From Roseburia hominis A2-183 (GTDB taxonomy: Bacteria > Bacillota > Clostridia > Lachnospirales > Lachnospiraceae): a stretch of DNA of 64,000 bases. The notes beneath the pieces were generated by a model. The model was not told the origin of the DNA. It did not search any database and saw only the letters and a list, made by a program, of their open reading frames with translations. The DNA lies in NCBI RefSeq assembly GCF_000225345.1, contig NC_015977.1, positions 1,657,501 to 1,721,500 of the forward strand. The letters are read 5' to 3'. The translations under genes were made by a program, and so were the position numbers. Positions 8,586-18,010 of the stretch are shown here, one piece after another; the first letter of the stretch is position 1; every line of letters starts with the position of its first letter.

Positions 8586-9554
8586 CAGCATTTCGTTCAT
8601 TAAAAGATAGAGATTGGACTTACCGTCCGCTTTGAATACGATCGATATGATCGGCTGGCCGGATGGATTATACGAATACAGTACCAGACAGTAGCCCGCC
8701 TCGCCCGTGGTTCCGGTCTTACCGCCCACAATCTGAAATCCGTCCGGTGTGGTTGCATTCCCGGTCAGATACTGATTGGTGTTCTCCCACGTATGGGTCA
8801 CTGCCTCGCCGGAAGCGTCGGTATAGGTAACATCGTAGGAGGTTGTGCCGATGATGGATACAAAGGTATCGTTTTTGATCGCATTGGAAAAAATCAGATA
8901 CATATCATAGACACAGGTGTAATGGTTCTCATCCGGAAGGCCGTTCGGATTGACAAAATGGGACCTTGTCGCCCCCATTGCTGCCGCCTCCTGATTCATC
9001 AGAGCCGCAAACGAATCGACATCTCCCGATATGTATTCCGCAATGGCAACTGCGGCGTCGTTCCCGCTGCGCAGCATCAGACCGTATAGTAAATCCCGAA
9101 GCCGGATCACGTCGCCGGCTTTTAAATTGCAGACGGAAGAATCGGATGCCTGATTGACGGCATTCTCGCTGACCGTCACCATAGCGTCCAGATCATCACA
9201 ATATTTTAAGGCAATGTACGCCGTCAGAATCTTTGTGGTGCTGGCGGGATAGAGCCGCTCATACAGATTCTTGGCATACACTACGGTATTTGTCTCAAGA
9301 TTAAACGTGCCTGCGCCCTCTGCCACCTGGGAATCCGTGGAATCCGTTCCGATCGCCACATCTTCCGAAACGCAGAGATTACTCGCAAAATAAGACTTTG
9401 CCTCTGCGGTGCCATTCGAGGACAACCCGAAATCCGCTGCGGTTGCATACACGTCATAGGGCTGTTCGATGGCAGCTGACGTCTTGCCGCATCCGCTGAC
9501 GCAGGAAACTGCAATCAGAAGGGACAGACAGATCCATTTATTTATACATTTCAC
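8568..9554 (-). CDS. D-alanyl-D-alanine carboxypeptidase, lipoprotein type
   Basis: 328 residues, peptidase S11 (penicillin-binding DacA-like) family. A lipoprotein signal ends in the lipobox VSGC near residue 22. The three catalytic motifs are present: STTK (PASTTKIL), SGN (RSGNDAAVA) and KTG ([11 protein letters not shown]). It trims the terminal D-alanine of peptidoglycan stem peptides outside the cell. It overlaps mgsA by 17 bases and closes the shape/division operon, consistent with a role in wall maturation. It is short for the family and lacks the C-terminal amphipathic-anchor domain of DacA, with lipid anchoring instead. Confidence 0.92.
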   Translation of the reverse strand: MKCINKWICLSLLIAVSCVSGCGKTSAAIEQPYDVYATAADFGLSSNGTAEAKSYFASNLCVSEDVAIGTDSTDSQVAEGAGTFNLETNTVVYAKNLYERLYPASTTKILTAYIALKYCDDLDAMVTVSENAVNQASDSSVCNLKAGDVIRLRDLLYGLMLRSGNDAAVAIAEYISGDVDSFAALMNQEAAAMGATRSHFVNPNGLPDENHYTCVYDMYLIFSNAIKNDTFVSIIGTTSYDVTYTDASGEAVTHTWENTNQYLTGNATTPDGFQIVGGKTGTTGEAGYCLVLYSYNPSGQPIISIVFKADGKSNLYLLMNEMLQGFAI

Positions 9555-9933
9555 GCCACTCTAAGTCTCCTCTGTCCAGTGATTTGATTAACAACTCGGC
9601 CGTTGCCAGATTGGTTGCAAGCGGAATATTGTGGGTATCACAGATGCGCACAACCGTATTGACATCCGGCTCATGGGACTTCGGAGTCAGGGGATCGCGC
9701 AGAAAGATCACAAGGTCGATCTCATTGTGTTCGATCTGTGCTCCGAGCTGCTGTACGCCGCCTAAATGTCCAGCCAGATATTTGTGGACGTTTAAGTTGG
9801 TGACCTCCTCGATCAGTCTCCCTGTCGTTCCTGTTGCATAAAGTTCGTTTTTACATAAAATTCCACGATAAGCAATGCAGAAATTCTGCATGAGTTTTTT
9901 CTTTGAGTCATGTGCAATCAATCCGATGTTCAT
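9538..9933 (-). CDS. mgsA: Methylglyoxal synthase
   Basis: 131 residues, normal for the family. It converts dihydroxyacetone phosphate to methylglyoxal, a bypass that frees phosphate when triose phosphates accumulate. The N-terminal [10 protein letters not shown], the phosphate-binding GTTGRLIE and the signature [15 protein letters not shown] are all present, covering the catalytic aspartates and histidine. Its position behind rodA is common in Clostridia and has no clear metabolic reason. Confidence 0.96.
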   Translation of the reverse strand: MNIGLIAHDSKKKLMQNFCIAYRGILCKNELYATGTTGRLIEEVTNLNVHKYLAGHLGGVQQLGAQIEHNEIDLVIFLRDPLTPKSHEPDVNTVVRICDTHNIPLATNLATAELLIKSLDRGDLEWREMYK

Positions 9934-9950
9934 AATTTAAGTCCCCCCTG

Positions 9951-11054
9951 TTAATATTTTTTCGGCTGCAGACCTACATTAAGAACAAGCCCTATACCGA
10001 TATATAATGACCATAGCGACGTAAGCCCATAGCTGACAAACGGGAGCGTAACACCGGTATTCGGCAGTAATCCCGTCGCTACACAGATATTGACAATACT
10101 CTGAAATCCAATCAATGCCGCCATGCCGCAGCAGATCAGTCTGCCCGCCGCATCTTTTGCTTTTCTAGCAATAAATATACACTCAATCGTAATGAAAAGC
10201 AAGAGAATTATAATGGTGACCGTTCCCACAAAGCCCATTTCTTCCCCCGCTACGGCGAAAATAAAGTCGTTCTGCGGCTCTAGTATAAACTTGCCGTTTT
10301 TTACGGAGGTAGGATCGGTATTGCCGAGTCCTTTTCCCCACAAAAGGCCGGAACCGATCGCCATGATAGAGTTCTGCTGCTGGTAGGCAATATCCGGATA
10401 TTTATCCGGATAAAGCCATCCCATAATACGTCCGAGCTGATAGCTGTGTATAAACGGAAACTTATCCTGAATGATTAACGTCAATACGATAAAAAAGGTC
10501 GGAACGCACACGGCCAGCACGCCCACCACGATCTTATAACTGAGCCCCGCGGCAAACAGCATCGCCGCAAAAACGAGCGCCAGAACGATGGTCGTGGAAA
10601 GATTGGGCTGTGCCAGAATAAGGGCAAGCGGAATGCCGATCAGCATAAAAGATCCGAACAGCACCCGCGGGGAATTTATTTTTTCCTCGTACCGCATAAA
10701 ATAGTAAGCCAGAAAAAGGATCATCAGAATCTTGACCAGTTCGGACGGCTGGAACTGAAATCCGCCGATCTTGAACCAGCGCTGCGCACCCTTGCTCTGC
10801 TCTCCTGCCACAATGACAAGCCCCAGAAGACCGATGGCTCCCAGATAGATCAGCCAGGAAAAACGCAGTATAAAATTATAATCAATATAGGATACCAGAA
10901 GCATAATGATGATCCCGGATACCATACCGATGATCTGCTTTTTCTGGTCGCCCGGGCTTGCACTTCCCACCAGCGCCACACCGATGGTATTTAAGATCAC
11001 CACCAGTGCAATCAATATGAACTTGTAATTCTTTAGTTTGTATTGTTTGAACAT
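9951..11054 (-). CDS. rodA: Rod-shape SEDS glycosyltransferase RodA
   Basis: 367 residues with about ten transmembrane helices. It belongs to the FtsW/RodA/SpoVE (SEDS) family; the conserved loop GLLPNTGVTLPFVSYG is near the C-terminus. RodA polymerises lipid II into glycan strands with PBP2, which is encoded in the same operon. It overlaps minE by 22 bases. Membership of the mre-min operon favours RodA over FtsW or SpoVE. Confidence 0.93.
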   Translation of the reverse strand: MFKQYKLKNYKFILIALVVILNTIGVALVGSASPGDQKKQIIGMVSGIIIMLLVSYIDYNFILRFSWLIYLGAIGLLGLVIVAGEQSKGAQRWFKIGGFQFQPSELVKILMILFLAYYFMRYEEKINSPRVLFGSFMLIGIPLALILAQPNLSTTIVLALVFAAMLFAAGLSYKIVVGVLAVCVPTFFIVLTLIIQDKFPFIHSYQLGRIMGWLYPDKYPDIAYQQQNSIMAIGSGLLWGKGLGNTDPTSVKNGKFILEPQNDFIFAVAGEEMGFVGTVTIIILLLFITIECIFIARKAKDAAGRLICCGMAALIGFQSIVNICVATGLLPNTGVTLPFVSYGLTSLWSLYIGIGLVLNVGLQPKKY

Positions 11055-11236
11055 ATGTAATCCTTAAGTATGATTTTAATTTCAACGTTTTCGGGTTCAA
11101 TATCGACATATCTGGTAACGATTTCGCCAATTTCGTGGCGGATCTGCGCCAGGGTCTCGTCATCCAGCTGTTTCCTGCGGCTGTCGATCATCAGCTTCAG
11201 CCGCTCTTTTGCAACACCCTTGCTTCTATGACACAT
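11033..11236 (-). CDS. minE: Cell division topological factor MinE, short form
   Basis: 67 residues from the ATG at 11236, against 80-90 in typical MinE. The anti-MinCD helix region is recognisable (KGVAKERLKLMIDSRRK), followed by the dimer domain (IRHEIGEIVTRYVDIEPENVEIKI). The usual N-terminal membrane-targeting segment before the VAK-RL motif is nearly absent, with only seven residues there. The frame is open further upstream, but that would overlap minD heavily. MinE drives MinCD off the membrane at mid-cell. It starts one base after the minD stop. Confidence 0.85.
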   Translation of the reverse strand: MCHRSKGVAKERLKLMIDSRRKQLDDETLAQIRHEIGEIVTRYVDIEPENVEIKIILKDYICSNNTN

Positions 11237-11237
11237 C

Positions 11238-12041
11238 CTACACCAGCTTTCCGGCATGATTCCGCCAGAAGAATCTGGAGAACATCCCTTTGTGATGAAG
11301 ATAATCCGGTATTGCGACTTCCATGCCGGCAATCCGGCGTGCAATATTCTGGTAACAGGTGTCGGAAACCGTATGCTTCCCGATCACCGGTTCCCCGTGG
11401 TTCTGGCTGATGATAATCTCCTCGTCTTCCAGAACAACACCCAGAAGCTCCGCTTCCAGAAGCTCACAGATATCCGGAATATCGAGCATGTTGCCGTCAC
11501 GCACCATCTGTCTGCGGTAACCGTTGACCAGCAGATCGATCCGGGGCACCTTTTTCCGGTGCAGAAGCTGGATTACACAGTCCGCATCGTGAATCGCCGC
11601 AATCTGCGGCGTTGTGACCACAATAATGCGGTCGGAATCCGCCGTCGCCAGCTTAAAACCGCCGTCAATTCCCGCCGGACTGTCAATCAGAACGTAATCA
11701 AATTCTTTTCGCAGGTCCGACAGCAGATTTTTCATTTGTTTTTCATTCAGATTGTTTTTGGAGTCACCGGAGCACGAAGACGGTATGATCCAGAGATTCG
11801 GATACCGCTTGTCCCGGATCAGCGCCTGCTTAACGCGGCATCTCCCGGTCAGGACATCGACCAGATTATAGAGGATCCGGTTTTCCAGTCCCATGACTAC
11901 ATCGAGGTTCCTTAAGCCGATATCGGTGTCTACCAATACCACCTTTTTATCTAACAGTGAAAGTCCCGCACCGACGTTAGCTGTTGTAGTCGTCTTGCCA
12001 ACGCCGCCTTTTCCTGAGGTAAACGTAATTACTTCACCCAT
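11238..12041 (-). CDS. minD: Septum site-determining ATPase MinD
   Basis: 267 residues, ParA/MinD family. The deviant Walker A KGGVGKT is at residues 10-16 and the switch motif DTDIGLRNLD at 38-47. Near the C-terminus, KGMFSRFF resembles the amphipathic membrane-targeting helix of MinD, but about ten further residues follow, which is unusual. MinD binds the membrane in the ATP state and recruits MinC. Order minC-minD-minE is intact, directly upstream of rodA. Confidence 0.96.
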   Translation of the reverse strand: MGEVITFTSGKGGVGKTTTTANVGAGLSLLDKKVVLVDTDIGLRNLDVVMGLENRILYNLVDVLTGRCRVKQALIRDKRYPNLWIIPSSCSGDSKNNLNEKQMKNLLSDLRKEFDYVLIDSPAGIDGGFKLATADSDRIIVVTTPQIAAIHDADCVIQLLHRKKVPRIDLLVNGYRRQMVRDGNMLDIPDICELLEAELLGVVLEDEEIIISQNHGEPVIGKHTVSDTCYQNIARRIAGMEVAIPDYLHHKGMFSRFFWRNHAGKLV

Positions 12042-12066
12042 GGAAGACCTCCTGTTTTTATAGTCT

Positions 12067-12741
12067 TTACGAGAAAGACCTTATATTAATAATACCGTCA
12101 CAGAGGAAAGCCATTTTCGCCTGTGTGGTCTTATTACGCTTGGAAAAGATGGAATTTTTTGCTTTTTCCATCGGACTGCCGTAAACGCCGGCAATGTTAT
12201 ACTGCTCGGGCAGGAAAGAAAGCGCCGTGATCGTGGCATTGGTATTGCCGCTCATTCCGGCAAAGGCGTTTCCCGAGAGTTCGCCGAGCACCACGATATC
12301 CGATTGGGATACCACCACCGCTTCCTGCGGGACATCGCCGATGATGACGATGCTCTCCTCGGTCTCAAGGCGCTCTCCCGGCAGAAGGGAGCCACGGTAA
12401 AAGCAGCCGCGGCTCTGTCTTCTCGCCTCTTTCTCTTCGTTTGTCTGCTGCATCTCGCGGCATTTCTGTTCGATCACCGCATCACGGATCTCATCACTGT
12501 CTAAAATACACAGGATTTTGACTCTGGTCTGTTCCATGATGGCGTCTACGATCTGGTATTTTTCTTCATCGCTTAATTCTCTGCCCTCAAAAGAGATGGC
12601 AAACGATGCGTTCGCGAAAAAGCGCTCCGCCTCCGTAAATTTGTGAAGAATTTCTGTGAGCAGTTCCGGAAACGGCATCGATGCATCCAGCACCAGATTG
12701 ATTCCGTTTTTACTGCTTTTGATAATGACTGCCTGACTCAT
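12067..12741 (-). CDS. minC: Septum site-determining protein MinC
   Basis: 224 residues. An N-terminal domain is followed by the C-terminal right-handed beta-helix MinC_C domain from about residue 115, with RGSLLPGERLETEESIVIIGDV and GELSGNAFAG typical of the repeats. MinC inhibits FtsZ polymerisation away from mid-cell when recruited by MinD. It lies between PBP2 and minD with short gaps, so it is expressed with the shape genes. Confidence 0.93.
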   Translation of the reverse strand: MSQAVIIKSSKNGINLVLDASMPFPELLTEILHKFTEAERFFANASFAISFEGRELSDEEKYQIVDAIMEQTRVKILCILDSDEIRDAVIEQKCREMQQTNEEKEARRQSRGCFYRGSLLPGERLETEESIVIIGDVPQEAVVVSQSDIVVLGELSGNAFAGMSGNTNATITALSFLPEQYNIAGVYGSPMEKAKNSIFSKRNKTTQAKMAFLCDGIINIRSFS

Positions 12742-12759
12742 TGTCTGCGCCTTTCTCTC

Positions 12760-15594
12760 TTAATCACTGATCTCGTTGGATGAAGAATTGCCGTTTGCAG
12801 CCTGACCGTTTAACAGTTCATCTTCATTCTCGACATTAAAGTAGTAGGCAAATACATTCCGGGCGAGTTTCGCCGCATTGTGAGAGGTATAACCGTATGC
12901 GATACGCGTCGCGATCGAGATTTCCGGATCGTCGTAAGGCGCATATCCCACAAATAATGCGTGGTTCGGCCGCTTTAAATTCTGCTGTGCCGTACCGGTT
13001 TTTCCGGCTGCCTCGATCGGAAAACCGTCAAACTCTTTTGTATTCTCCACCACCATGCGCATACCGGAATGGATGGCATTCCACTCTTCCGTATCAAGCA
13101 CGTCGATCTGATTGCGCACCTGCGGCTCAAATGTCTGTAACACATTTCCGTCGGAATCCTCCAGGCGGTTCAACAGTGTATACTGGTAGACGGTTCCCTC
13201 ATTGGCGACGGCTGTCACATATCTGGCAAGCTGTACCGTGGTGTAGTTGTTATTACTCTGTCCGATAGCGGCCATGACCGGGAATTCATTGGCGATCTGC
13301 GGCGCCGCTTCTTCGATCTCGATTCCGGTGCGTTCGTTTAAACCGAAGAGGCTCGCGTATTTCTGAAGCTTTTCAATGCCGAGCGAATCGTTATATGCCG
13401 TGGAATAATTGTTCGTGGCAAGCCGGTATCCTACCTCGTAGAAATAGTAGTTACAGGAATCACGAAGCGCTTCGGAGACATTGATCTCCCCGTGGGTTCC
13501 GCCGTTGGATGAAAAAATCCAGCATTTTGGATGGTTGCTTACGTTCTCATAGACGCCGAGATCACGGATGCGCTCCCCGATTGTGATGCTGCCCTCCGCC
13601 AGACCTGCCGTGGATGTTACCATCTTGAAGGTAGATCCCGGTGCGGTCTCCTGCTGGGTCGCGTAATTGTACTGCGGGAGTGATTTGTCATCCTGCAGAC
13701 TGTTAAAGTATTCGGTGTCGACGTTGTTTGCCAGACGGTTGCTGTCATATCCCGGGTAGGTGACAAGCGCTAACACCTCTCCTGTCTTGGTATTCGTGAC
13801 CACACACGATCCCGAGCACGGATCCAATGCCAGCTGGGCTGGTGTGATCTCCAGATTCTGTATCTTTTCCTTTAAGAACGATACCGCTGTCACAGAGCCG
13901 TTGTTTAACGCTGCAATCTCTTCCTCGTTGTACGGAAGCACGCCCTGGTCGAACAGAATCAGACAGAGCTGTGTCCCGGAAATCTGCCCGCCGGTAATCA
14001 GATATTCATAAATGATCTTGGAAAAATCTATTTCATAGAAAAGCTCTTCCAGAATATAATTACACAGGGCATCATATATTTCCGTGGAATCCGAGTATTT
14101 TTCATCCACCGTAAACTGGGTAATGTCAATCCAGTTCTGGGCAATGGCGTGATTTAGATAATCTTTCGGACTGCACTCCCCCTGCTGCCACTGCTGGTAG
14201 ACCTCATCGGAGGTATCGATGTTGCTGTCGGCAAGAATATTATTTTTGCGGAGTCTCCGGATAATATAAGTGAAATAATCCTGCTCCTCCTCGCTGAGAT
14301 CCTTAAAATCCGTCGGCGTGTTGCCGGTAAGCTGCTCTCTCAACTGGCTTTTTACCACGTCCTGCCGTGCGGAAAAAATGGCGGATACCGACTGCTCCGC
14401 CGTCGATGCGTCGGTACTGTCAAAGTGTGAGAGATCGATGACGTTGTTATTGATTAACGCAAAGTAGACATCTGTGATCGGGATCGGAATATCGGAAGAA
14501 GGATTGTCAATATTGGAATACACGATTCCCGCAATCTCCTGCTCCAAAAGATTGTATACCGCAATCTGCAGATCACTGTCCAATGACAGGTACAGATTAT
14601 TCCCGGCCTTGGACTCCTTGCGGTCAATCACCTCGATGGCTTTTCCGAGATAGTCGACATACAGCTTTTCGTAGCCTTTTTCACCCTTTAAGTAGGAATC
14701 CATATACTGCTCAATGCCGCCCTTGCCGACGACATCGTTGGTGGTATAACTGTCATCCGTCTCGGATAATTTGGCGTATTCCTCGGAAGAAATTTTACCG
14801 GTGTATCCGAGAATGGAGGCAAAATATTCGCTGTTATTGTACTTGCGGATGGTGTCATCCATCACCTCAACGCCCTGCAGTTCCTGTGCGTGCTCGCTGA
14901 TGTACGCCACGGATTCTTCGGATACGTTGGTCGCAATCGTGGTTGCGATATATTTCTGGTAGGCATTCTGCGCCATGGCAAAACGCACGATCGTGATCTT
15001 GAACGCCATCTCGTCGCTGTAGCTGTCGTCGATGCCGTAACAGTCGTTGCGGAGATAGTCCATAACCTGATCCACGGTCGCCTGGGAGGTGTCGTAGCCA
15101 AGCTTTTTGTTCATGCCGAGATCATCGTAACTGCTCTCGCCGTAAACATCCGCCAGGAAACGTTTTAACGAGGTACCTGTGACATTGAATTCGTAGGTAC
15201 CCTCTCCGGTGCGGTCAATCTTAAAATCATCGGTGATCGCATCGCCGTTTTTCTCCAGTGCAGTGATAACCTGGGCAATCTCGGCGTTTAACGATTCGTT
15301 TTTCTTATCGGTGCTGCTGTAACTGCCGTTGTCCTCGATGGTGATCGAATAAGCCAGCTCATTGTATGCGAGCAGTTCGCCGTTGCGGTCGTAGATATTG
15401 CCGCGCGTACTGTTCAAGGTCCGCTCTTTTACGATCTTTAAGGTGTAGTTGTCCTGATATTTCTCGCCCTTTACGATCTGTAGGTAGAACACGCGCCACA
15501 AAAGCACACCGAACAGCACCGTCATAAGAACGGCAGCAACGGCAAGTCTCGATTTAAAAAACATGCGGAAAACTTCTTTTATATTCTCAAACAA
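12760..15594 (-). CDS. mrdA: Class B penicillin-binding protein 2 with a large insertion
   Basis: About 944 residues, against 600-700 for typical PBP2. An N-terminal transmembrane helix and a pedestal with RGNIYDRNGELLA are followed by a transpeptidase domain with SxxK (PGSTFKM, about residue 654), SxN (SCN, about 713) and KTG (GKTGTA, about 865). Roughly 235 residues are inserted between SLDSDLQIAVYNLLEQ and the strand CVVTNTKTGEVLA. It cross-links the side-wall with RodA. I chose the TTG at 15594, which has AAAGGAG upstream and overlaps the mreD stop by eight bases; an ATG at 15627 has no ribosome site. Confidence 0.93.
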   Translation of the reverse strand: MFENIKEVFRMFFKSRLAVAAVLMTVLFGVLLWRVFYLQIVKGEKYQDNYTLKIVKERTLNSTRGNIYDRNGELLAYNELAYSITIEDNGSYSSTDKKNESLNAEIAQVITALEKNGDAITDDFKIDRTGEGTYEFNVTGTSLKRFLADVYGESSYDDLGMNKKLGYDTSQATVDQVMDYLRNDCYGIDDSYSDEMAFKITIVRFAMAQNAYQKYIATTIATNVSEESVAYISEHAQELQGVEVMDDTIRKYNNSEYFASILGYTGKISSEEYAKLSETDDSYTTNDVVGKGGIEQYMDSYLKGEKGYEKLYVDYLGKAIEVIDRKESKAGNNLYLSLDSDLQIAVYNLLEQEIAGIVYSNIDNPSSDIPIPITDVYFALINNNVIDLSHFDSTDASTAEQSVSAIFSARQDVVKSQLREQLTGNTPTDFKDLSEEEQDYFTYIIRRLRKNNILADSNIDTSDEVYQQWQQGECSPKDYLNHAIAQNWIDITQFTVDEKYSDSTEIYDALCNYILEELFYEIDFSKIIYEYLITGGQISGTQLCLILFDQGVLPYNEEEIAALNNGSVTAVSFLKEKIQNLEITPAQLALDPCSGSCVVTNTKTGEVLALVTYPGYDSNRLANNVDTEYFNSLQDDKSLPQYNYATQQETAPGSTFKMVTSTAGLAEGSITIGERIRDLGVYENVSNHPKCWIFSSNGGTHGEINVSEALRDSCNYYFYEVGYRLATNNYSTAYNDSLGIEKLQKYASLFGLNERTGIEIEEAAPQIANEFPVMAAIGQSNNNYTTVQLARYVTAVANEGTVYQYTLLNRLEDSDGNVLQTFEPQVRNQIDVLDTEEWNAIHSGMRMVVENTKEFDGFPIEAAGKTGTAQQNLKRPNHALFVGYAPYDDPEISIATRIAYGYTSHNAAKLARNVFAYYFNVENEDELLNGQAANGNSSSNEISD

Positions 15595-16105
15595 ACTTAC
15601 TTGCACTCCTTTTTTCCAATGTCTCAAGCCGCTGGTTGACTTTCAGGATAATCACATACAAAAAGATCGTAATCAGCATGGTGTAGACAAGTTCCGGCAA
15701 CATGATGTTCCACAGATAATATTGAAAATGATAACGATTGCGGAACAAAAACAAGAAAAAGTAGATCAACAGATTGCATCCCAGATCACTGCCGGCAATC
15801 AAAAGCATGGGCAGCTTTAAGTCTTCCGGGTAAAACATTTTGCGGAAACAGCCGTTGATGTAGCCGATATACATATAGAGCAGCGCATAAAATCCAAGAA
15901 TTCCGCTGCCGAAGATATCAAGCAGAAGCCCACAGGCAAAACCGATATACATTCCTTCTTTTTTCCCACGCATAAACCCGAAGGACGACACGACGATAAT
16001 CAGAAGGTTCGGCGAGATCGATGCGAAAGACAATGCCTGAAACAGCGTGGTCTGAAGCAGGAAACAGATTGCAATGATAATAAACACATTTACTTTTCTT
16101 CTCAT
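15587..16105 (-). CDS. mreD: Rod shape-determining protein MreD
   Basis: About 172 residues, mostly hydrophobic with five or six transmembrane helices, starting MRRKVNVFIIIAICF. MreD sequences are weakly conserved; the call rests on size, hydropathy, the GFACGLLLDIF segment and its place between mreC and PBP2. It is part of the membrane elongasome. The ATG at 16105 gives a normal N-terminus and lies ten bases after the mreC stop; an upstream in-frame ATG at 16174 would lie inside mreC. Confidence 0.9.
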   Translation of the reverse strand: MRRKVNVFIIIAICFLLQTTLFQALSFASISPNLLIIVVSSFGFMRGKKEGMYIGFACGLLLDIFGSGILGFYALLYMYIGYINGCFRKMFYPEDLKLPMLLIAGSDLGCNLLIYFFLFLFRNRYHFQYYLWNIMLPELVYTMLITIFLYVIILKVNQRLETLEKRSASKFV

Positions 16106-16115
16106 AATATGAATC

Positions 16116-16973
16116 CTACTCCCCGGCTGACTGCTTCTTGTCCAGAATGACAAGAACCTCTTCGATATGCTCAAAATCCACTGCCGGCGTGATCGTGCCG
16201 GATTTGGTAAGGTTGTTGGAATCCGTCGAAAGACTGCTGATGTAGCCGATTAAGATTCCCTGCTGATATTTATCTGAAATGTAGGACGTGACAACAGGGT
16301 CGCCAACCGCCACCTTATTGTCGCTGTCATTCAAATTGGAAAACTCGATGACCATGTTCTCATTCATGTTCTGGAGACTTCCGTTTACGATCAGGTTGTC
16401 GGAGGTTGTCGTCACCATACCGCTGATCTGCGCCGTATCGTTGATAATGGAAGTGACTTTGGCATAATTCGGGCCGACGTCCGTGACAATGCCGACAAGT
16501 CCGCTGCCGGCGATCACATTCATGTCGACTTCAATTCCGTCGTCGGTTCCCTTGTCGATCGTGAAATAGGAAAACCAGTTCCCGCTGCTCTTGCCGATGA
16601 CATTGGCAGCCACCTTCTCATAGCTCGGGTATTTCTGGTCCAGTGCCAGAAGCTCGCGCAGATTCTCAAGCTCATACTGCTCCAGATTGTTGGTATTCAG
16701 TTCGGAGGTAAGCTCATCCACCTGCTTTTTGAGCGCATCGTTTTCCGCCATGACATCGCTTAAATTTTTAAGATTGTCGGCTTTCTCCGTAATCCATGCG
16801 CCGACCGTGTTGATCCCGCGCTGCATGGGAACAAACACATAACCGGCAACCGCGTTGAGCGGACCGCCGGAGATATTGAGCGTAAAGCTGGTAATCATGG
16901 CTGCCACGCAGACAACGGTCAGAATCAGCAATATGTACTTGGCAGGCAAAACAATTTTGGGTTTCCGTTTCAT
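16116..16973 (-). CDS. mreC: Rod shape-determining protein MreC
   Basis: 285 residues. One transmembrane helix (about residues 10-30) is followed by a coiled coil (residues 60-105, EKADNLKNLSDVMAENDALKKQ) and the two beta-barrel MreC domain (VIGKSSGNWFSYFTIDKG, GLVGIV). MreC scaffolds MreB, MreD, RodA and PBP2 across the membrane. It directly follows mreB. Confidence 0.94.
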   Translation of the reverse strand: MKRKPKIVLPAKYILLILTVVCVAAMITSFTLNISGGPLNAVAGYVFVPMQRGINTVGAWITEKADNLKNLSDVMAENDALKKQVDELTSELNTNNLEQYELENLRELLALDQKYPSYEKVAANVIGKSSGNWFSYFTIDKGTDDGIEVDMNVIAGSGLVGIVTDVGPNYAKVTSIINDTAQISGMVTTTSDNLIVNGSLQNMNENMVIEFSNLNDSDNKVAVGDPVVTSYISDKYQQGILIGYISSLSTDSNNLTKSGTITPAVDFEHIEEVLVILDKKQSAGE

Positions 16974-16981
16974 AATTTCCT

Positions 16982-17998
16982 CTATAACAATATCTTATTC
17001 TTCATACTGAATGCCAGATGCTTAAACTTGGCATCGGATACGATCTTTAAGAGTCCGCGCACCACACACTCCTCCGGCTCCTCGCAGGTATTGATCTCGA
17101 TTCCTGTAATATCACGGAACAGCTGATCCAGATCATGAATCTTGGAGCTTCCTCCCGTGATATAGATGCCGGAATGAATAATGTCTCTTGCAAGTTCAGG
17201 CGGCGTCTTCTCCAGGATCATTTTGATGGAATTGCAGATCGTGTTGAGGTTGTCCTTGATCGCCTCATAGACAACAGCTCCCGACATCTCCATCTCAATC
17301 GGCAGACCACTCACCACGTCGCGTCCGACAACCACCATGGTCTGGGTGTTGCCCGGGATACCGCTTCCGAGGGTCTCCTTCATGCTCTGCGCGGTCTTCT
17401 GTCCGATGACAAGATTGTACTTGCGCTTCACATAAGTGATAATGGATTCGTCGATCTTGTTGCCGCCGGAATGTAACAGATCACTTAAGACCAGCCCGCC
17501 CAGCGAGATGACGGAAATCTCTGTGGTATCCGCACCGATGTCTACCACCATAATACCGGTCGGCTCGTTGACGTTTAGACCGAGACCGACGGCATCTGCG
17601 ATCGGCTTCTCACATAACAGCACGCTCTTTGGCTTTAATTTGCTCTTGTAGAACATGTCGAAAAATGCACGCTTCTCCACGTCCGTAATATCTGTTGGAA
17701 CAGCAACAATGAATTCCGCTCCGCGCAGCTTGCCCTTGGCGTGGGTCTCCAGATAAGTCTGAAGCATTACCTGAAGATTATTAAAATCCGCAATCACGCC
17801 TCCCACAACCGGGAATGTCACCTGAATCGTTTCCGGTGCCTTCTCATACATTGCATAAGCGTCATCACCGTAGGCATACATCTCATTCTTATTCACCAGA
17901 GCGATGGTGTTCTTCTCGTTCATAATCTTGTTGGACGCCTTACAATAAATCTTCATATTGCAGGTACCAAGGTCAATACCATACACGTTATTCGTCAT
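16982..17998 (-). CDS. mreB: Actin-like shape protein MreB
   Basis: 338 residues with actin-family motifs: phosphate-1 GIDLGTCNMKIY, phosphate-2 MVVDIGADTTEISVISLGG and the adenosine motif GIYITGGSSKIHDL. It polymerises under the membrane and directs lateral wall growth. The phosphate-1 loop reads GTCNMKIY rather than the common GTANTLVY, so it is a divergent member, although position upstream of mreCD makes the assignment safe. It starts twelve bases after radC. Confidence 0.94.
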   Translation of the reverse strand: MTNNVYGIDLGTCNMKIYCKASNKIMNEKNTIALVNKNEMYAYGDDAYAMYEKAPETIQVTFPVVGGVIADFNNLQVMLQTYLETHAKGKLRGAEFIVAVPTDITDVEKRAFFDMFYKSKLKPKSVLLCEKPIADAVGLGLNVNEPTGIMVVDIGADTTEISVISLGGLVLSDLLHSGGNKIDESIITYVKRKYNLVIGQKTAQSMKETLGSGIPGNTQTMVVVGRDVVSGLPIEMEMSGAVVYEAIKDNLNTICNSIKMILEKTPPELARDIIHSGIYITGGSSKIHDLDQLFRDITGIEINTCEEPEECVVRGLLKIVSDAKFKHLAFSMKNKILL

Positions 17999-18010
17999 TG
18001 TTCTCTCCCT

